Source: W0P28-013 sp051870755 (GTDB lineage Bacteria; Bacteroidota; Bacteroidia; Bacteroidales; Paludibacteraceae). Taken from it: a stretch of 64,000 nt of DNA. The notes below the pieces were generated by a model. That model was not told the origin of the DNA. It ran no database searches and was given only the letters and a program-made list of their open reading frames with translations. The DNA is taken from NCBI GenBank assembly GCA_051870755.1, contig JBJECE010000021.1:1-64000 (forward strand), written 5' to 3'. Positions 6,493 through 15,971 of the stretch are shown here, piece after piece (within the stretch, counting starts at the first letter, position 1; every line of letters begins with the position of its first letter). Both the position numbers and the translations under genes were made by a program.

Positions 6493-8676
6493 TTATTGCA
6501 CTGTCAGCGAATCGGTTGCAGCACAAGTAGTTACGGTTGTTTCGGCGGCATCAGGGCAAGCATAGACAAACACCAAATACGCCACTGCTGCCACTACCAG
6601 CACAGCCAGAACGATGTACAAAATTTTGCGCCACAAAGGGATGCCTTTGCGTGCAAAAGGGTCTTGCAATTTCAGTTTCGGGAGCACGGCCATTTTGGTC
6701 AATGTGGCGCCAAACAATATGTTTACCAGCACATTAGCATTGACAGCCCAACCATTGGCGTTGAGCAGCGGCGCCAAGTTACGTTTTCGCAACTTCAAGG
6801 CGGCCATTATCATCGACGGGCCCGAAATCAGGAACAACAATCCCAGCAACACCAACGGCATCTGCCACCAAGTCAGGGCGGCAAACCCTTTGGCCACGCT
6901 CACCAATGCCGTGCCAATCATGCCCAAAGCCATGCCTAACGCAGCAAAAATGCCGGCAAATTTGGCAATGTCGAACGCAGGCGCCGGCGCTGCTGCACCA
7001 TCGGCCGGTTTCGTTTCGGGTATAGCGGAGAGTTTGTCCGTTGCATCGGCCATCATTTTCGAATCTTTGTCGGCGGCACGTTTGTTTATCAGGTTTTCAA
7101 TCCACACCGAAATCCGGCGATATGGCGACCAAAATGCTTGTCCGATACTGATGGGATTATCAACAATTTTTGTAACCGTGGCGTCCCAATCCAACCCTGC
7201 GCGGTCGTAGAAAACAGCATTTTTACCGACCGTCAGATTATTGACTTCGCCACTTGTCATCACGGCTACTATCTGCATCGTTGCATTTTTGGTTTTCGAA
7301 TAGCAATCGCAATAAATCAAAAACATGCCGCTGGCTGCTGCCATCAGGTTGTGTTTAGCCATATCGTTCACTTTCAGGCACAAGTCGCAACTGCGTTGGT
7401 CGATGTAGAGCGTTCCGGCCTGAAAAATGGCTTTTTGCTGCTGATTACGCGAGTAAAAATCGGAAAACGTAACAAAATTTTTGATCAATACATAGAAATC
7501 ACGACACAAATGCAGCAGTTTATCGACCGCTTGTATTGATGCGGCTTCGGCGGCCAAGGCTTTGTCGGCGTCTATCAGTGCGAGCAAATCGGCTTTGCGG
7601 TTTTGTGTCAGCACGGCCTCGATGGTTGCCATGCCCAACGATTCGACCACTTCACCGGCTTTGGCCGCTTTCCACGCCAAATACGGTGCAAATTTGGCGG
7701 CAACAGCCTGCCAATCCTTTTCGGTCAACACCTCAGCGGCAGGAAAATCAACATCAACCACCAGTCGCTTAAAATCAGCCAACTTATTCATCCACGCAGG
7801 ATTAACGCCTTCGGTAAGCGAAAGTGCATTTTGTGCGCCGATGCGCGCCAACGGATAGGTCGCGATTTCGTCCATGCAGCCGGCCAAATTCTTATCGCTG
7901 ATGTTGCCCATGCGCTCGGCCGACACGTCAAGTAAGGCCGAAGCATCGGCATCGAACGCCACTAATTGGCAGCGCACGAAATAATCATCGACCTTATCTT
8001 TCAGCGCCGTGTATGCAGCCAGCGCGGCTTCGGTATTGTCGCCGTAGGGCAATTCGCACTTGGCGGCCTGCCATGCTGCGTATGCCTCGCAGGCTGCATA
8101 GAAGGCTTCGACTTGTTCGGCAGTGATGCCATCGACACCGCTCCGGTCGGGCGTGCCTCCAATGGTCTGCACGCAAGCGGTTATCACGGCTTGAAGTTCG
8201 GCATCGTCGGTCGATGCTGCGGTAACAACGCCGTCGCCGTTCAGTTTCGTATTGGAAAAAATAGCGATGCTGTCAGCCGTATCAGCCAAGGCGATGTCCT
8301 CTTTGTCCAAACCCAAATTTTTCAGAATCTGTTTGGCCGAATTGTAGAGTTTCTGTCCGTCATCGGTGCTGCAATCGATGTCGCTCAAGGCAATGCGTCC
8401 TTCTTGTTTGAGCAGCAGGTCGGGCGTTTTCAGTACCGATGTGAGCCACTTGGTGGTTTCGACAACTTCGTTCACACGAATTTTTCCATCGTTGTCGGTA
8501 TCCATAAATTCGAGGGTTTTCTCATCAATTTCCAGCCCTTTGACCGGACAACTCAACACTGTCCACAATTTTTGATCGAGTTCGGGCAAATGCGCGATGT
8601 CGTCGCCTGTTTCGATTTTTACGCGTGTAACGCCACCCACTTGTGCAAACTTCCAATCATACGATTTTTTTTCCAT
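6493..8676 (-). CDS. Large EF-hand protein with C-terminal membrane segments
   Basis: The product is 727 residues of unknown function. Residues 59-70 form a textbook EF-hand calcium loop (DTDNDGKIRVNE), and a weaker copy (LNGDGVVTAAS) lies near residue 150. A long, Ala-rich, probably helical region follows. The last third holds an Ala/Pro linker and about four hydrophobic segments (for example AALGMALGMIGTALVSVA and ILYIVLAVLVVAAVAYLVFV), so the C-terminus is membrane-embedded. There is no signal peptide, so the EF-hand region is probably cytoplasmic. I recall similar uncharacterised proteins in other Bacteroidales. It has its own terminator downstream. Confidence 0.82.
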   Translation of the reverse strand: MEKKSYDWKFAQVGGVTRVKIETGDDIAHLPELDQKLWTVLSCPVKGLEIDEKTLEFMDTDNDGKIRVNEVVETTKWLTSVLKTPDLLLKQEGRIALSDIDCSTDDGQKLYNSAKQILKNLGLDKEDIALADTADSIAIFSNTKLNGDGVVTAASTDDAELQAVITACVQTIGGTPDRSGVDGITAEQVEAFYAACEAYAAWQAAKCELPYGDNTEAALAAYTALKDKVDDYFVRCQLVAFDADASALLDVSAERMGNISDKNLAGCMDEIATYPLARIGAQNALSLTEGVNPAWMNKLADFKRLVVDVDFPAAEVLTEKDWQAVAAKFAPYLAWKAAKAGEVVESLGMATIEAVLTQNRKADLLALIDADKALAAEAASIQAVDKLLHLCRDFYVLIKNFVTFSDFYSRNQQQKAIFQAGTLYIDQRSCDLCLKVNDMAKHNLMAAASGMFLIYCDCYSKTKNATMQIVAVMTSGEVNNLTVGKNAVFYDRAGLDWDATVTKIVDNPISIGQAFWSPYRRISVWIENLINKRAADKDSKMMADATDKLSAIPETKPADGAAAPAPAFDIAKFAGIFAALGMALGMIGTALVSVAKGFAALTWWQMPLVLLGLLFLISGPSMIMAALKLRKRNLAPLLNANGWAVNANVLVNILFGATLTKMAVLPKLKLQDPFARKGIPLWRKILYIVLAVLVVAAVAYLVFVYACPDAAETTVTTCAATDSLTVQ

Positions 8677-8686
8677 ACTATGTTTG

Positions 8687-9907
8687 TTATTTATTTTGTT
8701 CGAAAATCATGCCGTAAATTGTATCAGTCGCCCCCACATGCTGCTTGACATAATCGCTTGCGCGCTGTGCCGCTTCGTGGTCGATGAACAAGGCTGTGAT
8801 CAAGTCTTCCAACTGCCGATAGGAGTGGATTGCAAATCCGCCGCCACACGCAATCAAATCGCGGGCTTCGCGAAATTTGTGATAGTTCGGTCCAAACACA
8901 ACCGGAACGCCCCACACAGCTGCTTCGAGCGTATTGTGAATGCCGACGCCGAAGCCGCCACCAACGTAGGCCACACGGCCATATTGATACAACGACGACA
9001 GCACACCTATCGTATCCACCACCAGACAATGCGCTTTGGCCGCTTCGTCGGGAGTGGTTTGCGTGTACAGCACAAAGTTGCAGCGCAGTTTTTCGCACAA
9101 ACTTGCGATGTGTTTCGGCGACACAACGTGTGGCGCAATTATCATTTTGCAAATATCCTGATTGGCATTGATGTAGCGCACCAATAAATCTTCGTCGGGT
9201 TCCCACGAACTGCCGACTACCAACACTTTGCTATCGCGCGCAAAGGCTTCGGCTATAGGCAACTGTCGAGCGGCAGCCGCTATGTCGGCCACACGGTCGA
9301 AACGCGTATCGTCGCCCACCGTAACATGCTCTACGCCAATATTTTCGAGCAGTTGTTTCGAGGCTTCGTCCTGAACAAAAATGCGTGTATAGCAGTGCAA
9401 CAACGATCGAAAAAATCCGCCATACGGTTTGAAAAACATCTGTTTTTCTCTGAAAATGGACGAAATCAGATAAATGGGTACTTGCCGGCGATGCAGTTCC
9501 AACAAATAATTTGCCCAAAATTCATATTTCACAAATATGGCGTGCGATGGATTGACCAAATCCAGAAAACGCCGCACATTGGCCGGCGTATCGAATGGCA
9601 AATAACACACCATATCGACACAGGCGTAATTTTTGCGAATTTCGTACCCCGATGGCGAGAAAAACGTCAATAATATTTTGCGTTCGGGTTGCTGCCGGCG
9701 TAAGCGTTCAATCATCGGGCGTGCTTGTTCGAACTCGCCTAACGAGGCGGCATGAAACCACACATAACGCTCGCCACGACACTGCGCCAACGCATCGAAT
9801 GCAAGCGCATCGCCACGATGGCGCGCACGCAGTTTGGCACTGAACACCGATGCCAATGCCACATAGCCTTGCATCAGACGAATACCTATATTATACAGGA
9901 AGTGCAT
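8687..9907 (-). CDS. waaA: 3-deoxy-D-manno-octulosonic acid transferase
   Basis: The product is 406 residues from the ATG at 9907. This is the inner-membrane-associated GT30 enzyme that adds Kdo from CMP-Kdo to lipid A precursor. Supporting marks are the N-terminal hydrophobic segment (LYNIGIRLMQGYVALAS), the acceptor-site stretch WFHAASLGEFEQARP, GSSWEPDED in the second lobe, and the nucleotide-binding loop GGGFGVGIHNTLEAAVWGVP. Length fits the family. It shows the cell makes Kdo-containing lipopolysaccharide. An in-frame upstream ATG at 9940 overlaps the promoter region (9938-9945), so the later start was chosen. Confidence 0.95.
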   Translation of the reverse strand: MHFLYNIGIRLMQGYVALASVFSAKLRARHRGDALAFDALAQCRGERYVWFHAASLGEFEQARPMIERLRRQQPERKILLTFFSPSGYEIRKNYACVDMVCYLPFDTPANVRRFLDLVNPSHAIFVKYEFWANYLLELHRRQVPIYLISSIFREKQMFFKPYGGFFRSLLHCYTRIFVQDEASKQLLENIGVEHVTVGDDTRFDRVADIAAAARQLPIAEAFARDSKVLVVGSSWEPDEDLLVRYINANQDICKMIIAPHVVSPKHIASLCEKLRCNFVLYTQTTPDEAAKAHCLVVDTIGVLSSLYQYGRVAYVGGGFGVGIHNTLEAAVWGVPVVFGPNYHKFREARDLIACGGGFAIHSYRQLEDLITALFIDHEAAQRASDYVKQHVGATDTIYGMIFEQNK

Positions 9908-9937
9908 ACCATGAATGTGTTTATAAATTCTAAATTG

Positions 9938-9945
9938 CAAAATTA
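9938..9945 (-). promoter_or_regulatory. -7 element of waaA
   Basis: TAATTTTG on the minus strand, 30 bases before the chosen ATG. Confidence 0.55.
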
Positions 9946-9986
9946 CTATATTTTTTGCGACCGACCAAATGTCTAAACAGACATAT

Positions 9987-10015
9987 TAAAAAAGCATTCC
10001 GAATCGGGGAATGCT
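9987..10015 (-). terminator. Terminator of rpsO
   Basis: An 8-bp stem AGCATTCC/GGAATGCT followed on the minus strand by a T-run, about 33 bases after the rpsO stop. Confidence 0.85.
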
Positions 10016-10047
10016 TTCTGTCGTTGCTACGAAATGGGATAAGATGT

Positions 10048-10317
10048 TTATTTTCTCAAACCCAATTCCTTAACGATAGCACGATAACGTTCGATGTCGA
10101 TTTCTTTCAAGTAGTCGAGCAAACGACGACGTTTACCAACCAACATTCTCAACGAACGTTCTGTACTATGATCTTTGTGATTTGACTTCAAATGTTCCGT
10201 CAAATGGGCAATACGGTAGGAAAACAATGCGATTTGTGATTCGGGAGAACCAGTGTCAGTGTTAGACTTTCCGTATTTGCCGAAGATCTCTTGCTTTTTC
10301 TCTGCGTCTAAATACAT
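10048..10317 (-). CDS. rpsO: 30S ribosomal protein S15
   Basis: The product is 89 residues, exactly the usual length. S15 binds 16S rRNA early in assembly of the small subunit platform. The conserved DTGSPESQIA loop, HLKSNHKDHSTERSL and the RRRLLDYLK helix are all present. The ATG at 10317 was chosen by homology; the longer open frame to 10449 runs across the promoter. It has its own promoter (10377-10384) and terminator, so it is probably monocistronic. Confidence 0.98.
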   Translation of the reverse strand: MYLDAEKKQEIFGKYGKSNTDTGSPESQIALFSYRIAHLTEHLKSNHKDHSTERSLRMLVGKRRRLLDYLKEIDIERYRAIVKELGLRK

Positions 10318-10376
10318 AGAAATAAGTGAATTAAAAAAATAACAATTATGAAAACAAAATCCCACAAATGGGACTG

Positions 10377-10384
10377 CAAAGATA
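10377..10384 (-). promoter_or_regulatory. -7 element of rpsO
   Basis: TATCTTTG on the minus strand. The leader between it and the ATG contains a small palindrome, CCCACAAATGGG (10361-10372 on the plus strand), close to the transcription start. Confidence 0.7.
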
Positions 10385-10414
10385 CAACTTTTTATTGATT
10401 CTGCAAAGTTTTTT

Positions 10415-11533
10415 CTATTTTTTTGTACAATTTGGTGCATTTGCATCATTTTCGCCTTGTGCGGTGTTCAAAACATAGCGTTTGTAGTACGAAATCAACA
10501 AGGTAGTCATGGGCAAAGCGATAATCATGCCAACGACGCCGAATAAGGCACCAAACACCGACAGCGACAACAAGATGATGGCCGGTTTCAGCCCCATAAA
10601 TTTTCCCATGATTTTTGGTGTAAGCAGCAGATCCTGAAGACCTTGCACCACTACAACCACCACACCGACCGAGAGAATCAGCAGCCAGACATTCTGCCCC
10701 GTTTCCATCGAGCGCAGTATGGTCAAAAACAGCACCGGAATCAACCCGACGGTCTGCAAATAAGGCACCAAATTCAACACGCCGATGAACAAGCCCATCG
10801 TAATGGCCATGGGCAAGCCGATAATGCTGAAACCGATGGAGAACAAGATGCCGACACACAAGGCAATGAGCGACTGCCCGCGAAAATAGCTGTTCATACC
10901 GCTTTCGACGTCGTGCAGGAGCGTTACCACAAACGCACGATATTTCAGCGGAATAATCGCCACAAAACCCTCGCTTATTTTTTCGTAATCTATCAAGATG
11001 AATATGACGTACAACAAAATAACTACGGCCACAAACATGCCGACCAACACTTTCCATGTGCCCGACAGTACATTAAAAAATTGTGGCGCCACCTTTGCAA
11101 CCGCAGCGGTCAGATTGTCGAACGTCAGCAAATGCTGATAATCGACTGCGGGCAGCCGTTCGGCCAACCAGCGTATCACATCGTCGGTTACAAAATCCGT
11201 ATCGGCACGAGAGGCATATTGCATCAATAGTTGTCCCATTTTGGCAAATTCGTCTATCAGCGAGGGAATTATCAGCCAACACGCACCAACGATGAGGCCG
11301 GCCGTCAAACACAACGTAACAAATACGGCGACCAAGCGATATTTTAGTCGGCACATGTACTGAAAAAATTTCACAATCGGATAAAGCATATATGCGATGA
11401 GCCACCCGATGAGAAACGGCAACAGCACGGCACTCAAGCGGTTGAGCAACCACAAGGCGGCGCCCACTATCGTCAAAGCGATAAGCAGCCGCACTACTCT
11501 GTCGAACGTATAAGGTTTTTTGAGCGTTTCCAT
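10415..11533 (-). CDS. AI-2E family membrane transporter (PerM-like)
   Basis: The product is 372 residues with about seven or eight hydrophobic segments, starting with LIALTIVGAALWLLNRLSAVLLPFLIGWLIAY split over two helices. The family marks are the soluble middle region, then SYFRGQSLIALCVGI, and the late GLVPYLQ/LNLVPYLQTVG-type loop. Members include AI-2 exporter TqsA and sodium/proton antiporters; the substrate cannot be told from sequence. The ATG at 11533 lies four bases after the recN stop, so it is co-transcribed as the last gene of the leftward run. A TTG at 11545 is a less likely start. Confidence 0.88.
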   Translation of the reverse strand: METLKKPYTFDRVVRLLIALTIVGAALWLLNRLSAVLLPFLIGWLIAYMLYPIVKFFQYMCRLKYRLVAVFVTLCLTAGLIVGACWLIIPSLIDEFAKMGQLLMQYASRADTDFVTDDVIRWLAERLPAVDYQHLLTFDNLTAAVAKVAPQFFNVLSGTWKVLVGMFVAVVILLYVIFILIDYEKISEGFVAIIPLKYRAFVVTLLHDVESGMNSYFRGQSLIALCVGILFSIGFSIIGLPMAITMGLFIGVLNLVPYLQTVGLIPVLFLTILRSMETGQNVWLLILSVGVVVVVVQGLQDLLLTPKIMGKFMGLKPAIILLSLSVFGALFGVVGMIIALPMTTLLISYYKRYVLNTAQGENDANAPNCTKK

Positions 11534-11537
11534 AGGT

Positions 11538-13196
11538 TTACACAAGTTTTAACAATTCGCGCGCGTTACTGATGGCGGCTTCCGACGGATTTTTGCCGCT
11601 CAACATTTCGGCCACTTCCTGCACGCGTTGTTCCGCCGTCAGCCGCACGATGTTGGTAACCGTGGCATCGGCCGTGTCGTGTTTATACACCTTATAATGT
11701 GCAGCGCCTTTGGCGGCTATTTGCGGCAGATGCGTAATTGTCAGCACCTGCATAGCTTGCGACATATTACTCATTATCAGACCCATACGATGAGCCACTT
11801 CGCCCGATACGCCGGTGTCGATTTCGTCGAGCACCACGGTGGGCAGTTGTGTCCGATTGGCAATTTGTGCCTTGATGACCAACATCAAACGCGACAATTC
11901 GCCACCCGAAGCCGTGTGCGCAATGGGTTGTGGTGCAGCGTTTTTATTGGCCGAGAACAAAAATTCGACATTATCCCGACCGGATGGTAAAAATTGCTCG
12001 GTATCAGTCATGGCTACGACGAAGTTGGCATGCGGCATACCCAATTCGGTCAGTTGCGCCGTAACGATGCGTTCGAAATCGGTTTTGGCTGCGCGGCGTT
12101 TGTCCGACAAACGTTCGGCCGCGACCGTCAAATGCTGTTCGGCCTCGTGGAGTTGTTTGCGCAGCATTTCTATTTCGGCATCAAAGCCATCGATGCGCGC
12201 TAATTTTTCGGCCAAATCCGATTGCAACTGCAGCAATTCTGCCACCGATGCGACATGATGTTTTTGTTCCAGCGTATAAATCAAGTCGAGTCTGTTTTCG
12301 ACAAACTCTTTGCGTTGCGGGTCGAAATCCGTATCGTTCAGTTTGATTTCCAAATCGGAAGCGACGTCTTTCAAATCGATGAGTGCACTTTCGATACGTT
12401 GCACATAATCAGCCATTTGCGGCACAAACGGTTCGATGCGCCGCAGCGACGACAAACTATCACGCAGCGATTCGTTGACGCCTACCGATTCGCCGTCGAG
12501 GCGTGCCAAAGCAGCCGCAATGGCCGTTTTAACTTCCTCGGCGTGATTCATGGTTTGCAGTTCGCTTTCCAACGATTCTTGTTCGTCGTCGGTCAAATCG
12601 GCCGTAGCAAGTTGGTCGTACTGAAACTGCGCATAGTCGCGGTCGGCACGCCATGCGTCAGCCGTTTGCTGCACAGTGGCAAGTTGTCGGCCTATCTCTT
12701 TGTACGTCCGATATTGTCGGGCATAGGTTTCGACTTCGGCGTGCGATTCGGCTACGGCATCAAGCGCTTGCAGTTGAAATGCCGATTCGCCCAGCAACAA
12801 ATTTTCGTGCTGCGAATGAATGTCAAGCAAGCGGTTGGCCACAGCGCGCAACTGTTGCAGATTGACCGGCATGTCGTTGACAAATGCGCGCGATTTGCCG
12901 CTGTCGAGTATCTCGCGACGCAGAATACACTCGCTGTCGTAGTCGATGTCCAACTCGTCGAACAAGGGCTGCAACGCCAAATCGGACACATCGAACACGG
13001 CTTCGACCACACATTTGTTTTTGCCGGTTTGAATGGCTTTGGTATCGGCACGTTGCCCCAACACAAGCGCCAAAGCACCGATGATGATGGATTTGCCGGC
13101 GCCGGTTTCGCCGGTAATGACCGACAATCCCGATTCAAAATCGATATCGAGATGTTCTATCAGCGCATAATTTTGTATTTTCAGATTTTTCAGCAC
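11538..13196 (-). CDS. recN: DNA repair protein RecN
   Basis: The product is 552 residues. RecN is an SMC-like ATPase that holds broken DNA ends during recombinational repair. It begins LKNLKIQNYALIEHLDI, has Walker A GETGAGKS near residue 33, a long coiled coil in the middle, and the C-terminal signature SGGELSRLMLVIK followed by VVLDEIDTGVSGEVA (Walker B and D-loop). I chose the GTG at 13196 because family members start at this point. An ATG at 13238 would add 14 non-conserved residues and overlap the gene upstream by 17 bases. Confidence 0.95.
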   Translation of the reverse strand: MLKNLKIQNYALIEHLDIDFESGLSVITGETGAGKSIIIGALALVLGQRADTKAIQTGKNKCVVEAVFDVSDLALQPLFDELDIDYDSECILRREILDSGKSRAFVNDMPVNLQQLRAVANRLLDIHSQHENLLLGESAFQLQALDAVAESHAEVETYARQYRTYKEIGRQLATVQQTADAWRADRDYAQFQYDQLATADLTDDEQESLESELQTMNHAEEVKTAIAAALARLDGESVGVNESLRDSLSSLRRIEPFVPQMADYVQRIESALIDLKDVASDLEIKLNDTDFDPQRKEFVENRLDLIYTLEQKHHVASVAELLQLQSDLAEKLARIDGFDAEIEMLRKQLHEAEQHLTVAAERLSDKRRAAKTDFERIVTAQLTELGMPHANFVVAMTDTEQFLPSGRDNVEFLFSANKNAAPQPIAHTASGGELSRLMLVIKAQIANRTQLPTVVLDEIDTGVSGEVAHRMGLIMSNMSQAMQVLTITHLPQIAAKGAAHYKVYKHDTADATVTNIVRLTAEQRVQEVAEMLSGKNPSEAAISNARELLKLV

Positions 13197-13221
13197 GCGA
13201 CAATGGTCTTTGTAAACATTT

Positions 13222-14127
13222 TTATGGTTTGATGGCATCGTATCGTGTACTCAACGCCGGATTGACATCCATGAGTATGTTGTACACATTGTTGCGTTCT
13301 TGCGCCGATGCCTTCGACGACGAGAAGAGACTTATCAGTTCGTCGTTTTTGGCATCGAGAAATGCCATGATGGCAATAGCGCCGGGATTCAGGCGATTCA
13401 GTTCGCGCAAGACCGGCAAACCGGCTGCAATACGCGCCCGCGCATTATCGACATTGGTGGCCATATTGTCCAATGCCAAGCGATGATATTCGTAATAATA
13501 TTCGCGGAATTTGCGGAAACGCTCGTCCATCAGGTTGTTTATCAGCGCATAACGATTTTTGTCGTCGTCGAAAGCTTTCCAACCATCGCCTTCCGAGTCG
13601 GAGCGGCTTTGCGACAAGGTTACAATCTGTTCAGCGGTACGGAAAGCCGGTGTTCCGCCCAATTTGCCGAACGAATCCAAATCCATCCCGATAATGATGT
13701 ACGCATAATATCCCAAAACGGCTGTCAGGTTGTTTTCGAACGTATTGTTGTTGATTTCGATGGGGTCGAACTCGATGTACTTGAAATTGACGCTGTTGTC
13801 CTTGAAGTTGAACAAAGGTGTTGTATAAGATGTGCCGTACACCGGTCGGCGTGCCTGAATCTGCAAGGTGGTGGTGAACATATCGTCGCTGTAGGCCGTT
13901 ACGTTGAACAAAAACGTGCATTCGATACGTTCGTTGGTGCCATACACCAAATCCGTCCACCGATAGTTGTTCATAAAGTCATTCAAGGCGGTTTGCAGCG
14001 TTTCGAACACCTGTTTGTTGGTACCTTGTATTTGCGACGAATTGACCGTAACGGTACACTTCAACTCTTGTGCCGACACATAGCCGACACCCAACAGCAG
14101 GCCTATCAAGACGATTATTTTTTTCAT
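13222..14127 (-). CDS. DUF4835 family secreted protein
   Basis: The product is 301 residues with a cleavable signal peptide (residues 1 to about 19, ending SAQ). The mature part begins ELKCTVTVNSSQIQGTNKQVF and continues with LQTALNDFMNNYRW, as in the Bacteroidota-specific DUF4835 family. The function is unknown. The family commonly sits between coaBC and recN in this phylum, as it does here. Its ATG overlaps the coaB stop (ATGA), so the two are translationally coupled. Confidence 0.87.
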   Translation of the reverse strand: MKKIIVLIGLLLGVGYVSAQELKCTVTVNSSQIQGTNKQVFETLQTALNDFMNNYRWTDLVYGTNERIECTFLFNVTAYSDDMFTTTLQIQARRPVYGTSYTTPLFNFKDNSVNFKYIEFDPIEINNNTFENNLTAVLGYYAYIIIGMDLDSFGKLGGTPAFRTAEQIVTLSQSRSDSEGDGWKAFDDDKNRYALINNLMDERFRKFREYYYEYHRLALDNMATNVDNARARIAAGLPVLRELNRLNPGAIAIMAFLDAKNDELISLFSSSKASAQERNNVYNILMDVNPALSTRYDAIKP

Positions 14128-14777
14128 TTTACAACAATTTTTACAATTTGTTGAACAATATCGGTCGCCACCTCGTTTTTGGCCTTCAACGGGTATGCCA
14201 TACGTTCGCCGGCGGCAGTCAGTATGGTTATTTTATTCGTATCGTAGCCAAAACATGCTTGGCTGTCGTTCAGCGAGTTTAGGACAATAAAGTCGAAATT
14301 TTTGCGGCGCAATTTGTCCCAAGCGTGCTGTTCTTCGTTATCGGTTTCGAGCGCAAACCCCACTAAAAATTGGTCGCTGCGTTTGCGTGCGCCAAGTGCC
14401 GCCGCTATATCTTGGGTTGGCTTCAGTCGAATGGTGAGCATATCGGCACGGCGTTTCAGTTTGGTATCGGCCACGGTGATCGGCGTGAAATCGGCGACGG
14501 CGGCACAGAGTATGGCGCCATCGCATGCGGAGAAATGTTCCACTACCGCTTCGTGCATTTCGGCGGCCGACACCACATCAATGCGTTGAATGTGCGGATG
14601 TGCCACCGACAACTGCACAGGGCCGGCCACCAACAGCACTTCGGCACCACATTCGGCACACGCCTCGGCCAAGGCGAATCCCATTTTGCCGGTCGAAAAA
14701 TTGCCGATAAAACGCACCGGATCGATGCGTTCGTACGTAGGCCCTGCCGTTATCAATATGCGTTTCCCATGCAACAT
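14124..14777 (-). CDS. coaB: Phosphopantothenoylcysteine synthetase (CoaB, stand-alone)
   Basis: The product is 217 residues. CoaB joins 4'-phosphopantothenate and cysteine in coenzyme A synthesis. It carries the start KRILITAGPTYERIDPVRFI, the conserved NFSTGKMG loop, AAVADFTP, and LKPTQDI followed by FALETDNEE. In most bacteria CoaB is the C-terminal half of a fused CoaBC protein; here it is a separate frame whose ATG shares one base with the TGA of coaC (TGATG). Both halves look complete, so this is a split gene pair and not decay. Confidence 0.92.
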   Translation of the reverse strand: MLHGKRILITAGPTYERIDPVRFIGNFSTGKMGFALAEACAECGAEVLLVAGPVQLSVAHPHIQRIDVVSAAEMHEAVVEHFSACDGAILCAAVADFTPITVADTKLKRRADMLTIRLKPTQDIAAALGARKRSDQFLVGFALETDNEEQHAWDKLRRKNFDFIVLNSLNDSQACFGYDTNKITILTAAGERMAYPLKAKNEVATDIVQQIVKIVVK

Positions 14778-15319
14778 CAATCCAAGGCGGCATCAAGAAA
14801 CGACACTATATTTTCCGGCTCTTCCATACGTCCTTTGCCTGCGACACCGCACGCCAATTCGCCGTATGCCGGTTCGATGAATTGCACATCGACGGCACGC
14901 AGTTCGCGAATATTGCGCTGTACAATCGGATGTTCGTACATGCGGCTATTCATGGCCGGTGCGATGAAAACCGGTTTATCGAAAGCCAAAAAAGTGGTCG
15001 TGAGCGCATCGTCGGCAATGCCGTTGGCAAACTTGCCGATAACGTTGGCGGTAGCCGGCGCCACCAGCAACACATCCGCCCAATCGGCATGCGACACATG
15101 TTCGGGATTGAATGTTGTTACCGGCTCGAACACTTCGCTGTACACTTTGTTGCGCGACACGGTTTGCAAGGTGCAAATAGTTACAAAATTGAGTGCATTA
15201 TGCGTACACACGACGCGCACTTCGGCATCTTCGGCCATCAACTGCCGTATCAGTTCGGGGCATTTGTAGGCTGCTATGCCGCCCGATATTCCCAATAAAA
15301 TACGTTTTCCCTGTAGCAT
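14777..15319 (-). CDS. coaC: Phosphopantothenoylcysteine decarboxylase (CoaC, stand-alone)
   Basis: The product is 180 residues. This FMN-dependent decarboxylase makes 4'-phosphopantetheine. It shows the flavoprotein start RILLGISGGIAAYKCPEL, the APATANVIGKFANGIADD loop, the catalytic PAMNSRMYEHP motif, and the late active-site cysteine in GELACGVAGKGRMEEP. These are all of the elements of the CoaC half of CoaBC. Translation then ends and coaB begins in an overlapping TGATG junction. Co-transcribed with the small exported protein gene upstream (19-base gap). Confidence 0.93.
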   Translation of the reverse strand: MLQGKRILLGISGGIAAYKCPELIRQLMAEDAEVRVVCTHNALNFVTICTLQTVSRNKVYSEVFEPVTTFNPEHVSHADWADVLLVAPATANVIGKFANGIADDALTTTFLAFDKPVFIAPAMNSRMYEHPIVQRNIRELRAVDVQFIEPAYGELACGVAGKGRMEEPENIVSFLDAALD

Positions 15320-15338
15320 AATTGTTCAAAAAATATGA

Positions 15339-15926
15339 TTAATCGGCCATCCGCTGCATCATTTTGACCGACAACAATTCGCGAAATTCGACATCGTCCA
15401 ACGACAACCAAAAATCGACATCATGCGGTGTGAACAGAATCTCGTTGTCCAACAACGCAGCAAAGGTATAGACAAAAACGTCTTTCCAGCCATTGTCGGG
15501 CGACACGATGGTGCGAATGTTGTACAACAACGGGTTTTTGGTCGCCTTGCCTACTCTGATGGGCAACAACTTTAGCATATAGGTGGCACTCTCGCCGTCG
15601 ATATGAATGGCTGTAGTATCGACTTTCGACAATTCGCTGGTCAAAATAATATCAGCCTCCTTTTCCGACGCCGTAATCGTATAACCGGCATCTAACAAGC
15701 AGAGCGACAGACATTGATAAAACGTATTCCACTCGTCAGCCGACAATTTGTGTTTATTGGCATCGGCCACATACACTTTACCCGTCGGGAAGCCGCCTTG
15801 GCCTTTGGTTTTGACCGACACGACACCCATATTGGGAATGGTTGCATCGTCGTCAACGGCAAAATCTTGAGCATAACCCGCACCCAACCACACAGTGCAC
15901 ATCAAGAAAAATAAGTAGCGTTTCAT
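15339..15926 (-). CDS. Exported protein of unknown function
   Basis: The product is 195 residues with a signal peptide (MKRYLFFLMCTVWLGAGYAQ). I do not recognise the mature domain. It includes VYVADANKHKLSADEW and an EKEADIILTSELSKVDTTAI stretch, with mixed alpha/beta composition and no cysteine pattern. It lies 45 bases after guaD and 19 bases before coaC on the same strand, so it is probably co-transcribed, but its neighbours do not suggest a role. Confidence 0.7.
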   Translation of the reverse strand: MKRYLFFLMCTVWLGAGYAQDFAVDDDATIPNMGVVSVKTKGQGGFPTGKVYVADANKHKLSADEWNTFYQCLSLCLLDAGYTITASEKEADIILTSELSKVDTTAIHIDGESATYMLKLLPIRVGKATKNPLLYNIRTIVSPDNGWKDVFVYTFAALLDNEILFTPHDVDFWLSLDDVEFRELLSVKMMQRMAD

Positions 15927-15971
15927 AGAAATGGTGTTTATATTTTATTTATGGTGTAAAAAAAATCTCGT

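Noticed and set aside
12222..13232. 336-codon open frame on the plus strand
   Set aside because: It is antisense to recN and has no recognisable motif; codon bias of recN creates such shadows.
13197..13238. ATG start of recN at 13238
   Set aside because: The extra 14 residues are not conserved and would overlap the upstream gene; the GTG at 13196 gives the family N-terminus.
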